Origin: Molossus alvarezi
Lineage: Eukaryota > Chordata > Mammalia > Chiroptera > Molossidae
Direction of reading: 5' to 3'
Length of the DNA: 64,000 nucleotides
Assembly: GCA_037176705.1 (NCBI GenBank)
Contig: CM073891.1
Coordinates: 53,880,571-53,944,570, forward strand
The notes beneath the pieces are model-generated. The model was not told the origin of the DNA. It saw only the letters and a program-made list of their open reading frames with translations, and searched no databases. This document shows positions 11,544-22,963 of the stretch, piece by piece (the stretch's first letter is position 1; every line of letters starts with the position of its first letter). The position numbers were made by a program, and so were the translations under genes.

Positions 11544-11763
11544 GCCCTGGCCGGTATGGCTCAGCGGTTAGAGTATCGGCCTGGGGTCCAGAGAGACCCG
11601 GGTTCGGTTTCTGCTAAGGGAATGTACCTCTGTTGCAGTTTGTCCCCGGCCCTGGTTGGGTCGTGAGGGTGGCAACCACTCGACGTGTCCCTTTCACGTT
11701 GATGTTTCTCTCTCTCTCTTTCCCACTCTATCTGAACAAAATATCAAAACAACAACAACAACA
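11544..11763 (+). mobile_element. Ves-type SINE, young subfamily
   Basis: Begins GCCCTGGCCGGTATGGCTCAG with box-B-like GGGTTCGG. The usual GTCCTCGGG end is replaced by an (AAC)n tail. Target duplication ACAACATTGGA at 11533-11543 and again after the tail at 11764-11774. Confidence 0.92.
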
Positions 11764-11949
11764 ACAACATTGGAAATCAGAAGTTGTAGTAAGGACAGAA
11801 GGTCAAGTGTGTTCAAAGCCTCAAACTGCTTATCTTCAAATTCTTAGCACAGCAAATCGGTGAATGACCCTGGCAGGACCATGGGGACAAACACAGAAAT
11901 CCTTGTAAGTCATCTGAGAATTTCAAAAGCAGCATGAAAGGACAGTTGT

Positions 11950-12075
11950 ACTTCTGGGGCCTGAAAATTGTAGGATCTTAAGCAGATCTATGAACTTGTA
12001 TTTCTGGACCTCATAGTCCTCATCTTCGAAATAATAGGGTCTGACTAGATAATCCTTCATGTCATTTCTAGTAGG
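11950..12075 (+). repeat. MIR relic
   Basis: Contains TTTCTGGACCTCATAGTCCTC followed by ATAGGGTCTGACTAGATAATCCTTCATGTC, the MIR 3'-half pattern. The minus-strand open frame 11923-12177 is explained by it. Confidence 0.65.
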
Positions 12076-12189
12076 TAGACTGTGATCTTCTGAAAGGGAG
12101 GGTTTGGATGAGATATGAAATTTTGAGAAACGTGGGTACTGGTGTCCTGTAATAGAATAGCACCTACCAAAAATCAAGGCAATTAATAT

Positions 12190-14382
12190 TTTACTATGTT
12201 AAAAAGTATGCAAATCTGAAACTGAAAACAGTGCAATTGTAAGCAAGACACATTTTTTCTTATAGTTTGCAGGTAATGAAGAATAGCCTTAGAAGCATTT
12301 TGGTCAAAGTAAAGTAAATAACAGTGAGGATTCTTATACAGAACTAATTGTTCCTTAATTCGTTATTTATTCTATTCATTGTCATAGAAAAAAAATTAAT
12401 TGAAATATTATAGACAGAAACATAGAAACCTCTTATTTTAGAGTTAAAGCAATTGCACTGAAATATGATTAATGGTCTAGTAAAAGCAGTGGTCTTAATA
12501 CAAAAGTGTATAAATGACATGGGAAAATAAAAGAATCTATGTATGTGACATTGCCAATCATATTAAATTAAGATTTATGATTTTATATTGTCTCATATTT
12601 TAAAACCAAAATAAAACTCTAATTTCAATTACTTAAAAGACTAACCGATAAATAAAATAGATAAAGCAGAAAAGTACTTTCTGATATCAAATATTGCCAA
12701 CCTTTGTTACCACTATATTAGTCAAAATTAATCTTTAAATATATGCACTCTTTCTCTCCATATTAAATATAATCATATACATGTAATTCAAACATAATTT
12801 GTGGGTGGTAAATTTATAATAGGCCAGAGGTGTTGAAATGCTAAAGAAGACATCCTGTGGCTAGGAAAAAGAAATATCAAGGTCAAGGAAAAGCAGATGG
12901 GGATAAGTAGAAATATAAAACCAGTAAGGAGAGACATTCCAAGATATGTAAACTTGGACACTTCTGTAATTCCTTTGGTTCTCATTCTTTCCTTATTTGT
13001 AATATATATAATGTTTTTTCTATCTATCAAATATGAGATTCTATAAAAAATAAACTGATAAGGTCTGGGGAATTCAAGTAACAACTGGAAAAATATAAGT
13101 GCTCAATATTAAAAGGAGCAGAAGTATTCTTGACAAAAGCTGAATAGCTAAGACGCACAGAGAGTGACTGAGCTGACAGTGGGGCGGGAGCCAGTGGCGT
13201 AGAGAGGTCTGGGCAGTGATAGGTGATAAGATATTCTGTGCCTGGAGATATTGGGCTAAGATAAACGAGTACAAATTTCATGTAGTTAATTAGAACGTGG
13301 GTTAGGCCTGGAATCATTTGGGGAAACATTGTCTTCCCAAAGAGCACAAAGAACAATGAGGTTTTAATAGAGCTAAAACATAGACTGAAAGGTCAATTCT
13401 CATCTGTGGTTAGAACCTAATGTGAGAACTAGTACATAGTTGATACTCAATAATCTGTTGCCCACCTTCATTTTGTACATCTACATATCATTCAATGACC
13501 TAAATTACAAAGATTGTGCATTCACTCTGATCAAGAGCCTTGTAGCTATGCTGTTTTCTTCTCAGAAAAGCTACAGAGGTACCCCAAAACTCAAACAGAA
13601 ATATTTATTATATTTCTGCCTTTATAATGTCATTATACTAGATAATGAACCAAGGGGAGAACATTATAATAGAGTAGGTAATGAGACTATTTTGTTTATG
13701 TAAAATTTTACATAGCTTACTACCTGTGATAAACATTTAATAAATGTTGATAATGATTATAATGATTACTGGATAATGAATCAGAAGGCTTAATGTTAAT
13801 TTTTGTTCTGCTATGTACTAGTCATATTTTTTCTATATGTTATTTATCCACTCTTTTATCTCAATTCCCATATTTATTAGGTGGTAAAGAAAAATATCTG
13901 TTATATCCCTACTGGACAAGATTGCTATGAAGACAGACAAAAGGTAATGTCTCTCTAGCAATCTCTCCATCTATCATCTATCTATGTACCTATCTATTTA
14001 TCTATAAGAGATTTTTGGAAACTCTAAATAAGAGTAAAAATCCATATGGCTAAGGCAAAGTCTTGTCTTTACAAAGGTTATAAGTTAAAAATGGAGATAT
14101 AAGTCACATACAAGGGCTATAAAGTTGCATATAAAATGCTGATGATGTGATGGCAGAATACAAGTGCTGTAAGAAAAGTTCAAAAGAGTTTTATTTTATT
14201 TAATACATTAATGAAGAATTATCATGTAATATTAACATCAATTGACTCAGTAGACATGATAGAATGGATCAGAGTGGCTAATATGTAAATGTTGTCTGTG
14301 TTATATACAGCATATCCAAAAATGCACCTCAACCCTATACTTAGTCACCCCACGCCTACCTTTCACAGAGACTCATTTTAAA
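12190..14382. other. Single-copy interval
   Basis: No gene recognised. The longest frame outside clear repeats (minus 13027-13356, 109 codons) is here and shows no domain. A possible MIR relic lies at about 13820-13935 and an impure (ATCT)n tract at 13970-14008. Confidence 0.45.
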
Positions 14383-14398
14383 GCTGTATCAAACTCTT

Positions 14399-14642
14399 TT
14401 TTTTTTTTTATCCTCACCCGAGGACATTTTTCCATATTTTGTTCAGGTAGAGTGGGAGGGAGAGAGAGGAACAGAGAGAGAGAAACATCGATGTGAAAGG
14501 AACACATCGAGTGGCTGCCACCCGCACAACCGACCAGGGCCGGGGACAAACTGTAACTGAGGTACATGCCCTTAGCGGGAACCGAACCTGGGTCTCTCAG
14601 GACCGCAGGTGACGCTCTAACCGCTGAACCAAACCGGCCAGG
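14399..14642 (-). mobile_element. Ves-type SINE, young subfamily
   Basis: Full-length minus-strand copy with TATCCTCACCCGAGGACATTTT at its left end. Perfect duplication GCTGTATCAAACTCTT at 14383-14398 and 14643-14658. Confidence 0.94.
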
Positions 14643-14658
14643 GCTGTATCAAACTCTT

Positions 14659-16490
14659 AATTAGCCTATCATACATTTCAGCTTAATAGCACTTATTGAT
14701 GACTAAAATAATTGTTTGAAATGTTGCAAAGAAAATATTAAAAACTGTTACTGATTATCTCAAAAATATAATATTAGGCATCCTGTAGAAGAGGAAAAGT
14801 GACTTAGAGTGATATAAGGAAAATAATAATAAAATGTGTCATTGATTAAATATAGAATAAACCACAGAAAAGTTAAATTTTAGGGAAACCACAAAATGAT
14901 TAGATTATAGAATTCTCTCCCTGGAGAAGTAAAAGAGTCCTTGTGACTACTAAAATTACACCAGGCGAAAGAGGATGGAGATAATAGAGAAATTTTAAAC
15001 CAAAAGGAGGAGGGATATATGACCTTTTATTTATTTTTTTTCTATAGCATTCTTGGACACCAAACTGCTCCGAGACAGCAATATTTCTCTAAATTAATTG
15101 TAAATAAATCAGAAACATATGTATTAACATTTTACATTCTGAAAATGACCCAGGTCACCAATAATGAAATGGGGCAAGTTAGTCATTAAATTCCAGATAT
15201 TTTCAATTTAGCAGGATGAGTACAGAGGGCAAGTTAATGATAGGTGCAGCCAATTAACATCAAGACTATGAGCAAGAAATCCATGCCAACAGACCTCTGA
15301 GGCATCTCTCCACTGCTTCCTTATCTGTGTCTTAACCAATCATCTCTTTTGGGCAAATTATGTTTCAGGATGATAGAAACTAATTTTGACACAAAATGCT
15401 TCGAATTGATTTCCAGGATTCTGTTGTGGCCTCTCCTCAGCAGATTCCTGCTGGACTGAACAGGAAAACCACTTTGATACATAATTCAATAGAAAGCCCA
15501 ATATAACTTTTAAATTTACTACTGAGAACTAAGAAGATGAAGAATGACATCCCCTTTTTCTTTCTGGAATTTCAAGCACAGTGAATAAAATTTTTTGGTC
15601 TAAAGGGCATATTCTGCATGAGTAACTACATCACTGGGGAGAAACTAACCAAAAATGATCCAAGTTTTTACATGATAAAGAAAGAGATGGATGCATATGC
15701 CCATTGTGGGTTTTTTGTTGTTGTTGTTTTGTTTTTTATCACATTTCTACTGCCCAAGGAAGAAGTATTCCTTTTGCATGCTAAAATTAAGTCCTTTTGT
15801 GCCATGAAGGCCATAGAATGATGTCCTTTACTACACTTTTTAGGGTCCTAATCTAATGTAGTCTGGACTAAAACCTTAACTTGATATAAAACAAAAAATG
15901 ACCCTGATCAGTATCAATACTTTTCAATTACTTTTTATGGTATATAATTTAAAATTTCTCTTAAAATTATCACACTTTCTTTCATAAAAGAATTCAGATA
16001 AACTCCATATATTTAGTAAAGTGCACAATGCCTTATTTCAAAGGCAACACTTCTGAGAATTTCAGAGATGTATTAATAAAATTTCATAATGCCTAACCAC
16101 ATCAAAATGCCATATTGTCTTTTATTATCTAATGGTATTATGTTCTTCAATTTACGTATTTATTAATAATGTATTTAAATCTTGATTACTCAGAAATGTA
16201 TAAACATCTTTGTGGCTTCTCTGGGCACTATTGATAACATTGCTATAATGTTATATTCAAGATGAAAAAAAATATGAAAGTGAATCATGTTGATTATACC
16301 TTAAATTTGCTGGAGAAACTTCTCAATTCTTAAATAAAATAGGTTTATTTCAGGGTTATGATTGTCAGTTATTTCATTATTTTATGTTTTTGAAAGTAAA
16401 ACATTTATATGAAAAAAGCATTTTCAAAACATGTTAAGAAGTATTTGCTAAAAAGCTCTATAGCTTAATTTGCTTTTTATATGGACATAT
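14659..16490. other. Single-copy AT-rich interval
   Basis: Nothing coding recognised. A (TTG)n/T-rich tract sits at 15710-15738 inside the weak plus frame 15618-15821. Confidence 0.45.
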
Positions 16491-16577
16491 ATACTATATG
16501 TATTTCTGCAGTATAATATATATGTTATATTTATTATATTATATTTTATTATATATACATATTTTATACATTATATA
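16491..16577. repeat. TA-rich low-complexity tract
   Basis: Nearly pure A/T with TATATT/ATTATA units, directly left of the mariner MITE. TA-rich DNA is a natural target for TA-specific integration. Confidence 0.75.
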
Positions 16578-16579
16578 TA

Positions 16580-16695
16580 CAAATATGGCAAAAGTAGGTT
16601 TACAGTTGTTCAAGTTAAAAATAATACAAGTTAAAAAATTACAAGAATGAACTTTTACCTATTTATAACTGTAAATTTACTTTTGCACACCTCTG
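16580..16695. mobile_element. Mariner-type MITE
   Basis: Imperfect terminal inverted repeats face each other: GCAAAAGTAGGTTTACAGTT on the left and AACTGTAAATTTACTTTTGC on the right, roughly 25-30 bases each. They flank about 55 bases, and the element is bounded by TA dinucleotides (16578-16579, 16696-16697). There is no transposase; the size and TA target are those of Tc1/mariner non-autonomous elements. Confidence 0.85.
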
Positions 16696-16697
16696 TA

Positions 16698-16733
16698 CAT
16701 GGGTCAATGCTCAGCCACTGAGCTGCACCGGCC
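16698..16733 (-). mobile_element. SINE tRNA-half fragment beside the MITE
   Basis: On the minus strand it reads GGCCGGTGCAGCTCAGTGGCTGAGC, the head of a Ves-type SINE, cut off abruptly at the MITE boundary. The remainder is not present on the other side. Confidence 0.75.
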
Positions 16734-17815
16734 TTTATTTTATTTGTTGTATTTTCAAATGTACAGAAAAAAAATAATCCAACTCAGGTCACATTTTGTG
16801 AAAATTCCTGTAAAATCAAATAGAAAATAATGGTTTATGATGTTTGGAAACTATTTAGAAGTTTTGTTTCCAGTATTTTATTTTACTTATAGACCTTTGT
16901 CCAACACAAAATGGAGTCACAATAAATCTAATGATTTTCTACAAAATGAATTCCAAGCTTGCAATAAGAGAGAGAGAGAACTGATTATAATAAGGACAAT
17001 ATTTTGATATCTCCCCCTACTATTTAGGTCCCTAAAGAGGAAAACTATAAAATAAATAGAGGTCCACCCAAAAGGCAGAAGCATAAACATGACAAGCCTT
17101 GTGGTATTATTTCCTGAATGGCTCATATGAGTTTTTGGAGAGTGTTTTTATAGGCTAAATTACAGAATCATAGAATCATGGAATTTTTAGAACTGGAAAG
17201 AATTTTAGCAATTATTAGGGTGCTGTTTAGTAAACTCTCTTGAATTTTCAAAATAACACCCAAATAGCTAGTATAACTTCCTAAGAACATCCTCTCTGTA
17301 AAAGCTGCTTCCTATATGTGCTGGGTCCATTGGCACCACACAGCTTCCCTACATTGTGGTCTGGTACAGCGAGGGTAAGTTTGGCTTCTCTAGGAGTCCA
17401 ACCAAAAAGGTTCAGTAATGGAAGTTAAAGGGGTTTCCAGCTATACATATTTATCTTACCACATCCAGATATTACTACCAGGATAAGTTTCCAGTGTATA
17501 GGAAAGCATGCCACTAACTAAAATCAGTATCCAGAAACTTTAACCTAGCTTATCATCTCTAAAATTATATTATAATATCTTAATAGATTATAATATAATT
17601 TTAGGGGCGAGTTTATGTGTAATATTTCTGTGACTCATAAAAAACAGTATTTCATGTAATAGAGGCTAGATATTTGTATTTTGTTATTTCTAATATTTTG
17701 GTTTCAGTTGTCTCAAAAATAAAAATAAAACAAACCCTAGCGTATCAGATGGGTATCTAAAGATTGCTTTTTATTTTAGTAGAACTATTAGAGAAATTTA
17801 ATTATGCATAAAGAT
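16734..17815. other. Single-copy interval
   Basis: No gene seen. AGAATCATAGAATCATGGAA..AGAACTGGAAAGAA near 17165-17205 resembles an ancient mammalian repeat phrase but is too short to classify. Confidence 0.4.
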
Positions 17816-17819
17816 TATC

Positions 17820-17950
17820 TCACTTCAGACTCACAAAAATCTAGTTTACAAGCAAGGAAACTGTCTAGAGAGGGATAGTAACCTGGTCCAATTTGCACAG
17901 CTACTAAGTCACAGCGTTGAGCTGCAAACCCAAATATGTCTGTTAAAGCC
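17820..17950 (+). repeat. MIR relic
   Basis: GGAAACTGTCTAGAGAGGGATAGTAACCTGGTCCAATTTGCACAGCTACTAAGTCACAG matches the MIR 'gaggttaagtaacttgcc..cacagctagtaagt' core. Confidence 0.75.
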
Positions 17951-18978
17951 TCTTGTGGGGAATGACAAACATCCAAAAGGAACTGTATTATTTTTAAAGG
18001 TACAATATAGTTCTTAGAAAAGTTCTTTTAACTATATTACAATTACAATTAAAATTATTATATAAAAAGAAAAATTATAAACTGCAATTTAAAATTTGGA
18101 ATGATTTAAACATGTAATCCAATCACAGAAGAAGAAAAAAAATTTCTCTTAGAAATCTCCCTCTCACCCTTACTCAGAATTTCCTCATATTAAAAAGAAA
18201 CACTGAATTCCTTGAGATAAAAACAGTACCTGAAAAACATGCTTCTGAGGATGGGACTGAGTTTGTTTTTCTGAGGTCTACATTCCTCTCAGCCTAGCTT
18301 TTAACTTTGAATGCAGTCATATGTCCATCCATGGAACGATACGTGCTTAGTCCCTGGACTTGTCTGCTTTCATATATATCCTGTAGTCTACAGCTTTGTA
18401 CATTTTCCTCAACTCTTTCAAGCATGCACAGATTTCATAAATTATTTCAAAGTCCTTTTTCAATTTCTATTCTTAACATGATTTTTTTTCATTCTATTAA
18501 ATAGTTACATTTATTCTCTGAATTTCAGTCTTTCCATTGAGAACTGCAAATAAAACCACACAATATAATATACAGATGGCATAGTACAGAACTGTAGCCC
18601 TGAAACCTATATAATTTCATTAACCAATGTCCCCCAATAATTCAATTAAATAAATATATCAACTTTGATCTTATAAATTAGCATAATTTTAAATAGATTT
18701 CATCAACAGCTGACACTAAAAGTTTATTCTCTTTATTTTCTCTTTCACTGAGCATTTTCCCCATCTTTGGGAGGGATTTCTAAGGTTACTGAATATTTTT
18801 ATTTTTATTTAGATATCTTGGGTCTTTCATTAGTAAAAAAGAAAGCTTCTCTCTGAAAATAAATCAAAATATTGAATGAAGTTGTGAAGTTCCCAAATTA
18901 TTTTTAGTTATAATTAGCTGCCAAAGTTGGTGGAACTTATCATCTTGCATTTTTTTAGTGAAAGAGAATTAACAATTA
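17951..18978. other. Single-copy interval with a retroelement-like tail
   Basis: No gene recognised. At 18595-18655 the phrase CCCTGAAACCTATATAATTTCATTAACCAATGTC..AATAA looks like the 3' end of a decayed retroelement. The open frame 18307-18504 has no domain. Confidence 0.4.
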
Positions 18979-18999
18979 TCTGAATTAACTTTTAAAAAA

Positions 19000-19205
19000 T
19001 CCTCACCCAAAGATGCTTTATTCATTTTTTTTTTTTCTTATAGAGAGAGAGAGAAAGAGAAAGAGAAACATCAGATGCCTCCCCTACGTGCTCCAACCAG
19101 GGATCAAACCCAAAACCTAGATATGTGCCCTGACCGGGAATTGAACCCACAACCCTTCTGTGTATAGGACAATGCTCCAAGCAACTGAGTCAGTCTGCCA
19201 GGGTT
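19000..19205 (-). mobile_element. Ves-type SINE, older subfamily
   Basis: Minus-strand copy that keeps both GATCAAACCC and TGACCGGGAATTGAACCC segments of the older form. Imperfect duplication TCTGAATTAACTTTTAAA at 18979-18997 versus ATTTGAATCAACTTTTTAAA at 19206-19225. Confidence 0.88.
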
Positions 19206-19659
19206 ATTTGAATCAACTTTTTAAAGTAAATTATTTGGTCCCATCTGCATTTAATAATTTTTATATATTAGTTCTATCTCATTAACATATTATTTAATAA
19301 ACTATATTTTATTATGCAGATGCAAAAACAATCTTAATCTACATTTATTAAATATGATTAATTAACACATTGTAGTGATGTTCTAGTTGCACAAGAGAAA
19401 AAAAGTATTCACATTCTATTTTATAGGAAGTAAGAAGTACATATAATTTTATAAGAATTTTTCCTTGTTACTTAAATAATCCTTCATTTCAACTCCAAAA
19501 TTGTAAGATTTTATATATTTGCTAAAGTATTCAACTTTATTTTATTAAGCTTCACCTTTGCTTTCTAAACATAGAGCCGGTTTCTTAACAGAACAATTTC
19601 TGTCTGCTGCCTACAGAATTACTCAGTCACTCTTGTATGTTTTATCGGACACAGCACCT

Positions 19660-19945
19660 TTTTCCATTGTAGATGATACCCCATTGTTCTGTAATTATTA
19701 TTTGTGTCTGCCTTCTCTTTTAAAATAATAGGTTCCTAAATGGATGTTCACTTTTGTTTCATCTTTTCATATTCTCTACTTGATACTTTAGCACATAGAA
19801 AATAAATTTCCATATAATATGTGAATTTCCACCAGTCAAAAAATTTCAGGCCTTTTGTTGTTTGTTCACTGATCTGTCATGATTACCTAGAAAGTACCTG
19901 GCACATAGAAAATATTCAGTGAAGAAATGTTCACTGAACTTAAAG
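19660..19945 (+). repeat. L2 3'-end relics
   Basis: Two adjacent stretches follow the L2 3'-end pattern. The first ends in TTGATACTTTAGCACATAGAAAATAAAT. The second (19860-19945) reads TTGTTCACTGATCTG..AGTACCTGGCACATAGAAAATATTCAGTGAA. Confidence 0.65.
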
Positions 19946-20564
19946 AATTTTACTGAATTTTATTAGTTTATGAAGTTAATTTATTTAATTTGTTATTTAC
20001 TGAATTTGAATTATCTTAGTGTCTAATCATGAGAATTATTATTTGCCTATTAGTTACTATGAATTGTATTAGTGTATAAAATATTTTATGACTTTAAGTA
20101 TATACCTCAAAACATATTTTAATTCATCAAACTAAAATAAAAAATCAGATTTGCAACATCACATTGTAGCCTATGCCTGCCCTTCTGACATGATTACCAA
20201 CTAACACATGTGCATTTCATCCCCTAAACCTGGAAATCTCATAAGAGATTTATCAAACTGTGTTTGAATCTCAACACTAAAAATGGGGTGGAAACTTTGC
20301 TGTACAGTCTCACTTGTGATATTTCTGGCACTTTTTAGGTCATTTCATGCCAAGTAATTGCAAGAGGTCACATAAGATTTCAGAAGTATTATTTCTTGCC
20401 AGAAATAGAAAGATAAGTGAGCATGATGAAACTCTCACAGGTTAACAAAAATATTTTTCAGCCCTCTCTTTGGCAATCCTCTTTCCAGTCTATAATTTTA
20501 ATTACTCCATTCGTATTGAATTAAATGTGAACTAGTAAAATTTAACATGTTGTTTATTTAAAAG

Positions 20565-20725
20565 AGCACTGGATTGTGAAAATCAAAAGACCCAGATTCA
20601 TGTATCAATTCAATCATTAACAGGCTGTGTATCTTTGGCAAGTCACCTCTGTTCTCTTATTCTTAGGAACCCAGAGAAAACAAGAGATTGAGCAGTATGA
20701 TGTCTGAAGCCCCTTCATGCTCTAA
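20565..20725 (+). repeat. MIR-like relic
   Basis: GAGCACTGGATTGTGAAAATC..CCAGATTC..GCTGTGTATCTTTGGCAAGTCACCTCTG follows the MIR order, ending in CCCCTTCATGCTCTAAGATTCTA. Confidence 0.65.
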
Positions 20726-20784
20726 GATTCTAAGGTCCTTTTAACTTGTCCCCATTGACATTTTCCAGTTTTCACCCATATTGT

Positions 20785-21150
20785 TGTACTTCATGCTATC
20801 TCCTTAGCTTAGAATACCATACCATCTTTCCTTTCAAAGCTTCATTAATTTTTAAGACCTGACTCACTTCAAATTTCCAACAAGCCTTCTCATGTTCTCA
20901 TTGATTTTTCTTCCTTCTGATCACTTTTGTCATTCTGTGAGGACATATTAAAATCCATATTAATATACTACATTGTTGCATGTTAGTTTTTCATATTTAA
21001 CAACAGTATTGCATAAATATTAGTCTTATATTTCCGAGTAGATTACTATGCGCTTGTAGACGAGAAAATGGCTGTTTCTTTTGTATGCCCTATGACATTT
21101 AGTAGTATTCTGGGTATTAATTAAGTTTTTGTTACTGTTGTTTTAAGAAG
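20785..21150 (+). repeat. L2 3'-end relic
   Basis: Follows the L2 3' pattern: CTTAGCTTAGAATACC..AAGACCTGACTCACTTCAAATTTCC..AAGCCTTCTCATG. The downstream end TATGCCCTATGACATTTAGTAGTATTCTG is also L2-like. Confidence 0.7.
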
Positions 21151-21639
21151 TACTTGATTGACTGCTTACTTAACTGATTTTAGAAAAAAAAAACCTGTAA
21201 TATTTGTGCAATGAAAAAACTCCACAGAAATAGCTTTTTACATAAGGTCTTCAGTAAAATATGATGACATTTCCCATTCCATCAATAATGCTGGTATTTG
21301 AAGTGTCTTTATTATCTGATTCATATATCTTGTCATTTCTGAGAATCCATTTTTTCTGTGGAGGAAAAGGGGTTTGGTGAGACCTCTGTGTTATTTAAAT
21401 AGTGGGAAGTCATACCATGTCAAATTATTCATTTTTGCTGAAAGATTTTTTTACATAAAACCTAAGGAGTAAGAAAGGGAACATGGCTCAAGAAAACCAG
21501 ATTTTAATACAAGCTTTGTCAGAAAATTCCTGGATAACGAAACTAATGCATTATGTCTATACTGAGTTTTCCAATCACATGTTCAAATCAGTATTATTCT
21601 TCTGATTCACTTCACAGATTAGTTTAAGATAAAATAAGA

Positions 21640-21643
21640 ATAT

Positions 21644-21683
<40 letters not shown>
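21640..21683. repeat. (ATTT)n microsatellite, HAL1 tail
   Basis: About eleven TTTA units, the expanded A-rich tail of the minus-strand HAL1. Confidence 0.9.
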
Positions 21684-21684
<1 letters not shown>

Positions 21685-22019
21685 ACTCATCTTTATTGTT
21701 GAATGTATTACAGATGTTTCTCTCTTTTTTCCCCATTGACCCCCTCCTCCAAAATCCTGACCCCCCTCCTGCCTTCCCCACACTATTTGGGTGTGCATAC
21801 ATGTATAGAAGTTCTTTGGTTTATCTCATTCCACCCTCCCTTCCTCCTTCCCTTTGAGGTTTCTCAGTCTAACAACCAATTTGTACTTCTTAATTCCTTC
21901 ATCTTTTTCTCTTACCCCCCCGCCCAATCTGGCAAGCAACAAAATGTTCTCTATATCTATGAGTCTGTTTCTGTTCTGCGTCTTCATTTTGTTTGTAGAT
22001 TCAATTGTTGACAAATATC

Positions 22020-22963
22020 TGTTAATTGCCATTTTATTGTTCATGTTTGTTTTTCTTCTTCTCCTACAAAAAGAGCCTTCAACATTATATATAATACTGG
22101 TTTGGTGGTGATGAAATTCTTTAGCTTTTTCTTGTCTGGGAATCTCTTGATATGTCCATTGATTCTAAATGATAGCTTTGTATGATAGAATAGTCATGGT
22201 TTTAGGTCATTGCTTTTCATCACCTTGAATATCTTGTCACTCCCTTCTGGCCTGAGAAATCAGCTGACAGTCTTATGGGAGCACCTTTGTAGGTTACAAC
22301 TACTTTTCTCTTGCTGCTTTTAAATTTCTCTCTTTGTCTTGAACCTTTGGCATTTTGATGATGATGTGTCTTGGTGTGGTCCTCTTATGGTTCATCTTGT
22401 TTGGGACTCTGTGCTTCTTGGACTTGTATGTCTGTTTCCTTCACCAAGTTATAGAAGTTTTTTGTCATTATTGTTTCAAAAAGGTTTTCAATTTCTTGCT
22501 TTCTCTTTTCTCCTTCAGGCGCCCCTATTATGTGAATGTTAGCACGCTTGAAGTTGTCTCAGAGGCTCCTTACACTAGCCTCACTTTTTTGGATTCTTTT
22601 TTTTTGCTGTTCTGGTAGTGTGTTTTCTGCTTCCTTATATTCCAAATTGATGGTTTGCTTTTTGGCTTTACCTACTCTACTATTGATTCCCTGTAAATTA
22701 TTCTTTATTTCAGTTAGTGCATCCTTTATTTCTGACTGGTCCTTTTTATGTTGTTGATGTTCTCACTAAGTTCCTCAGAACTTCTTAAGTTTTCTGAAGG
22801 TCTCACTAAGTCCATTAAATGTCTCACCAAGTTCCTTGAGCAACCTTATAACCTGTGTTTTGAACTCTGCATCTGATTGATTGCTTATCTCCATTTTGTT
22901 TAGTTCTTTTCCTGGAGTTTTGTTCTTTTCTTTCATTTGGGACATGTTTCTTTTTCTCCTCAT
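22020..22963 (-). pseudogene. HAL1 ORF1, inactivated
   Basis: The product class is the L1/HAL1 ORF1 RNA-binding protein, which trimerises through a coiled coil and coats element RNA in the cytoplasm. The N-terminal part is open at 22963-22775: it starts MRRKRNMSQMKEKNKTPGKE and includes ..FKTQVIRLLKELGE, a short start of the heptad region. Downstream, in several frames, are relics of the RNA-recognition region (..RDNFKRANIHIIGAPEGE) near 22510-22570 and of the C-terminal domain (IMTKNF..LVKE, then RINGHIKRFPDKKKLKEF) near 22130-22470. Stops and frameshifts break it repeatedly, so no protein can be made. Its identity as ORF1 rather than a host gene rests on this ordered set of motifs and on the L1-like UTRs on both sides. 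Confidence 0.82.

Noticed and set aside
11923..12177. 84-codon minus-strand frame with acidic stretch FEDEDYEVQKY
   Set aside because: It is antisense to a MIR relic (about 11950-12075).
13027..13356. 109-codon minus-strand frame, the longest outside clear repeats
   Set aside because: No recognisable domain, skewed composition, no splice or promoter context. Frames of this size are expected by chance in 64 kb.
21640..21683. Regular (ATTT)n spacing considered as a CRISPR-like or satellite array
   Set aside because: Four-base periodicity with no spacers. It is the expanded tail of the HAL1.
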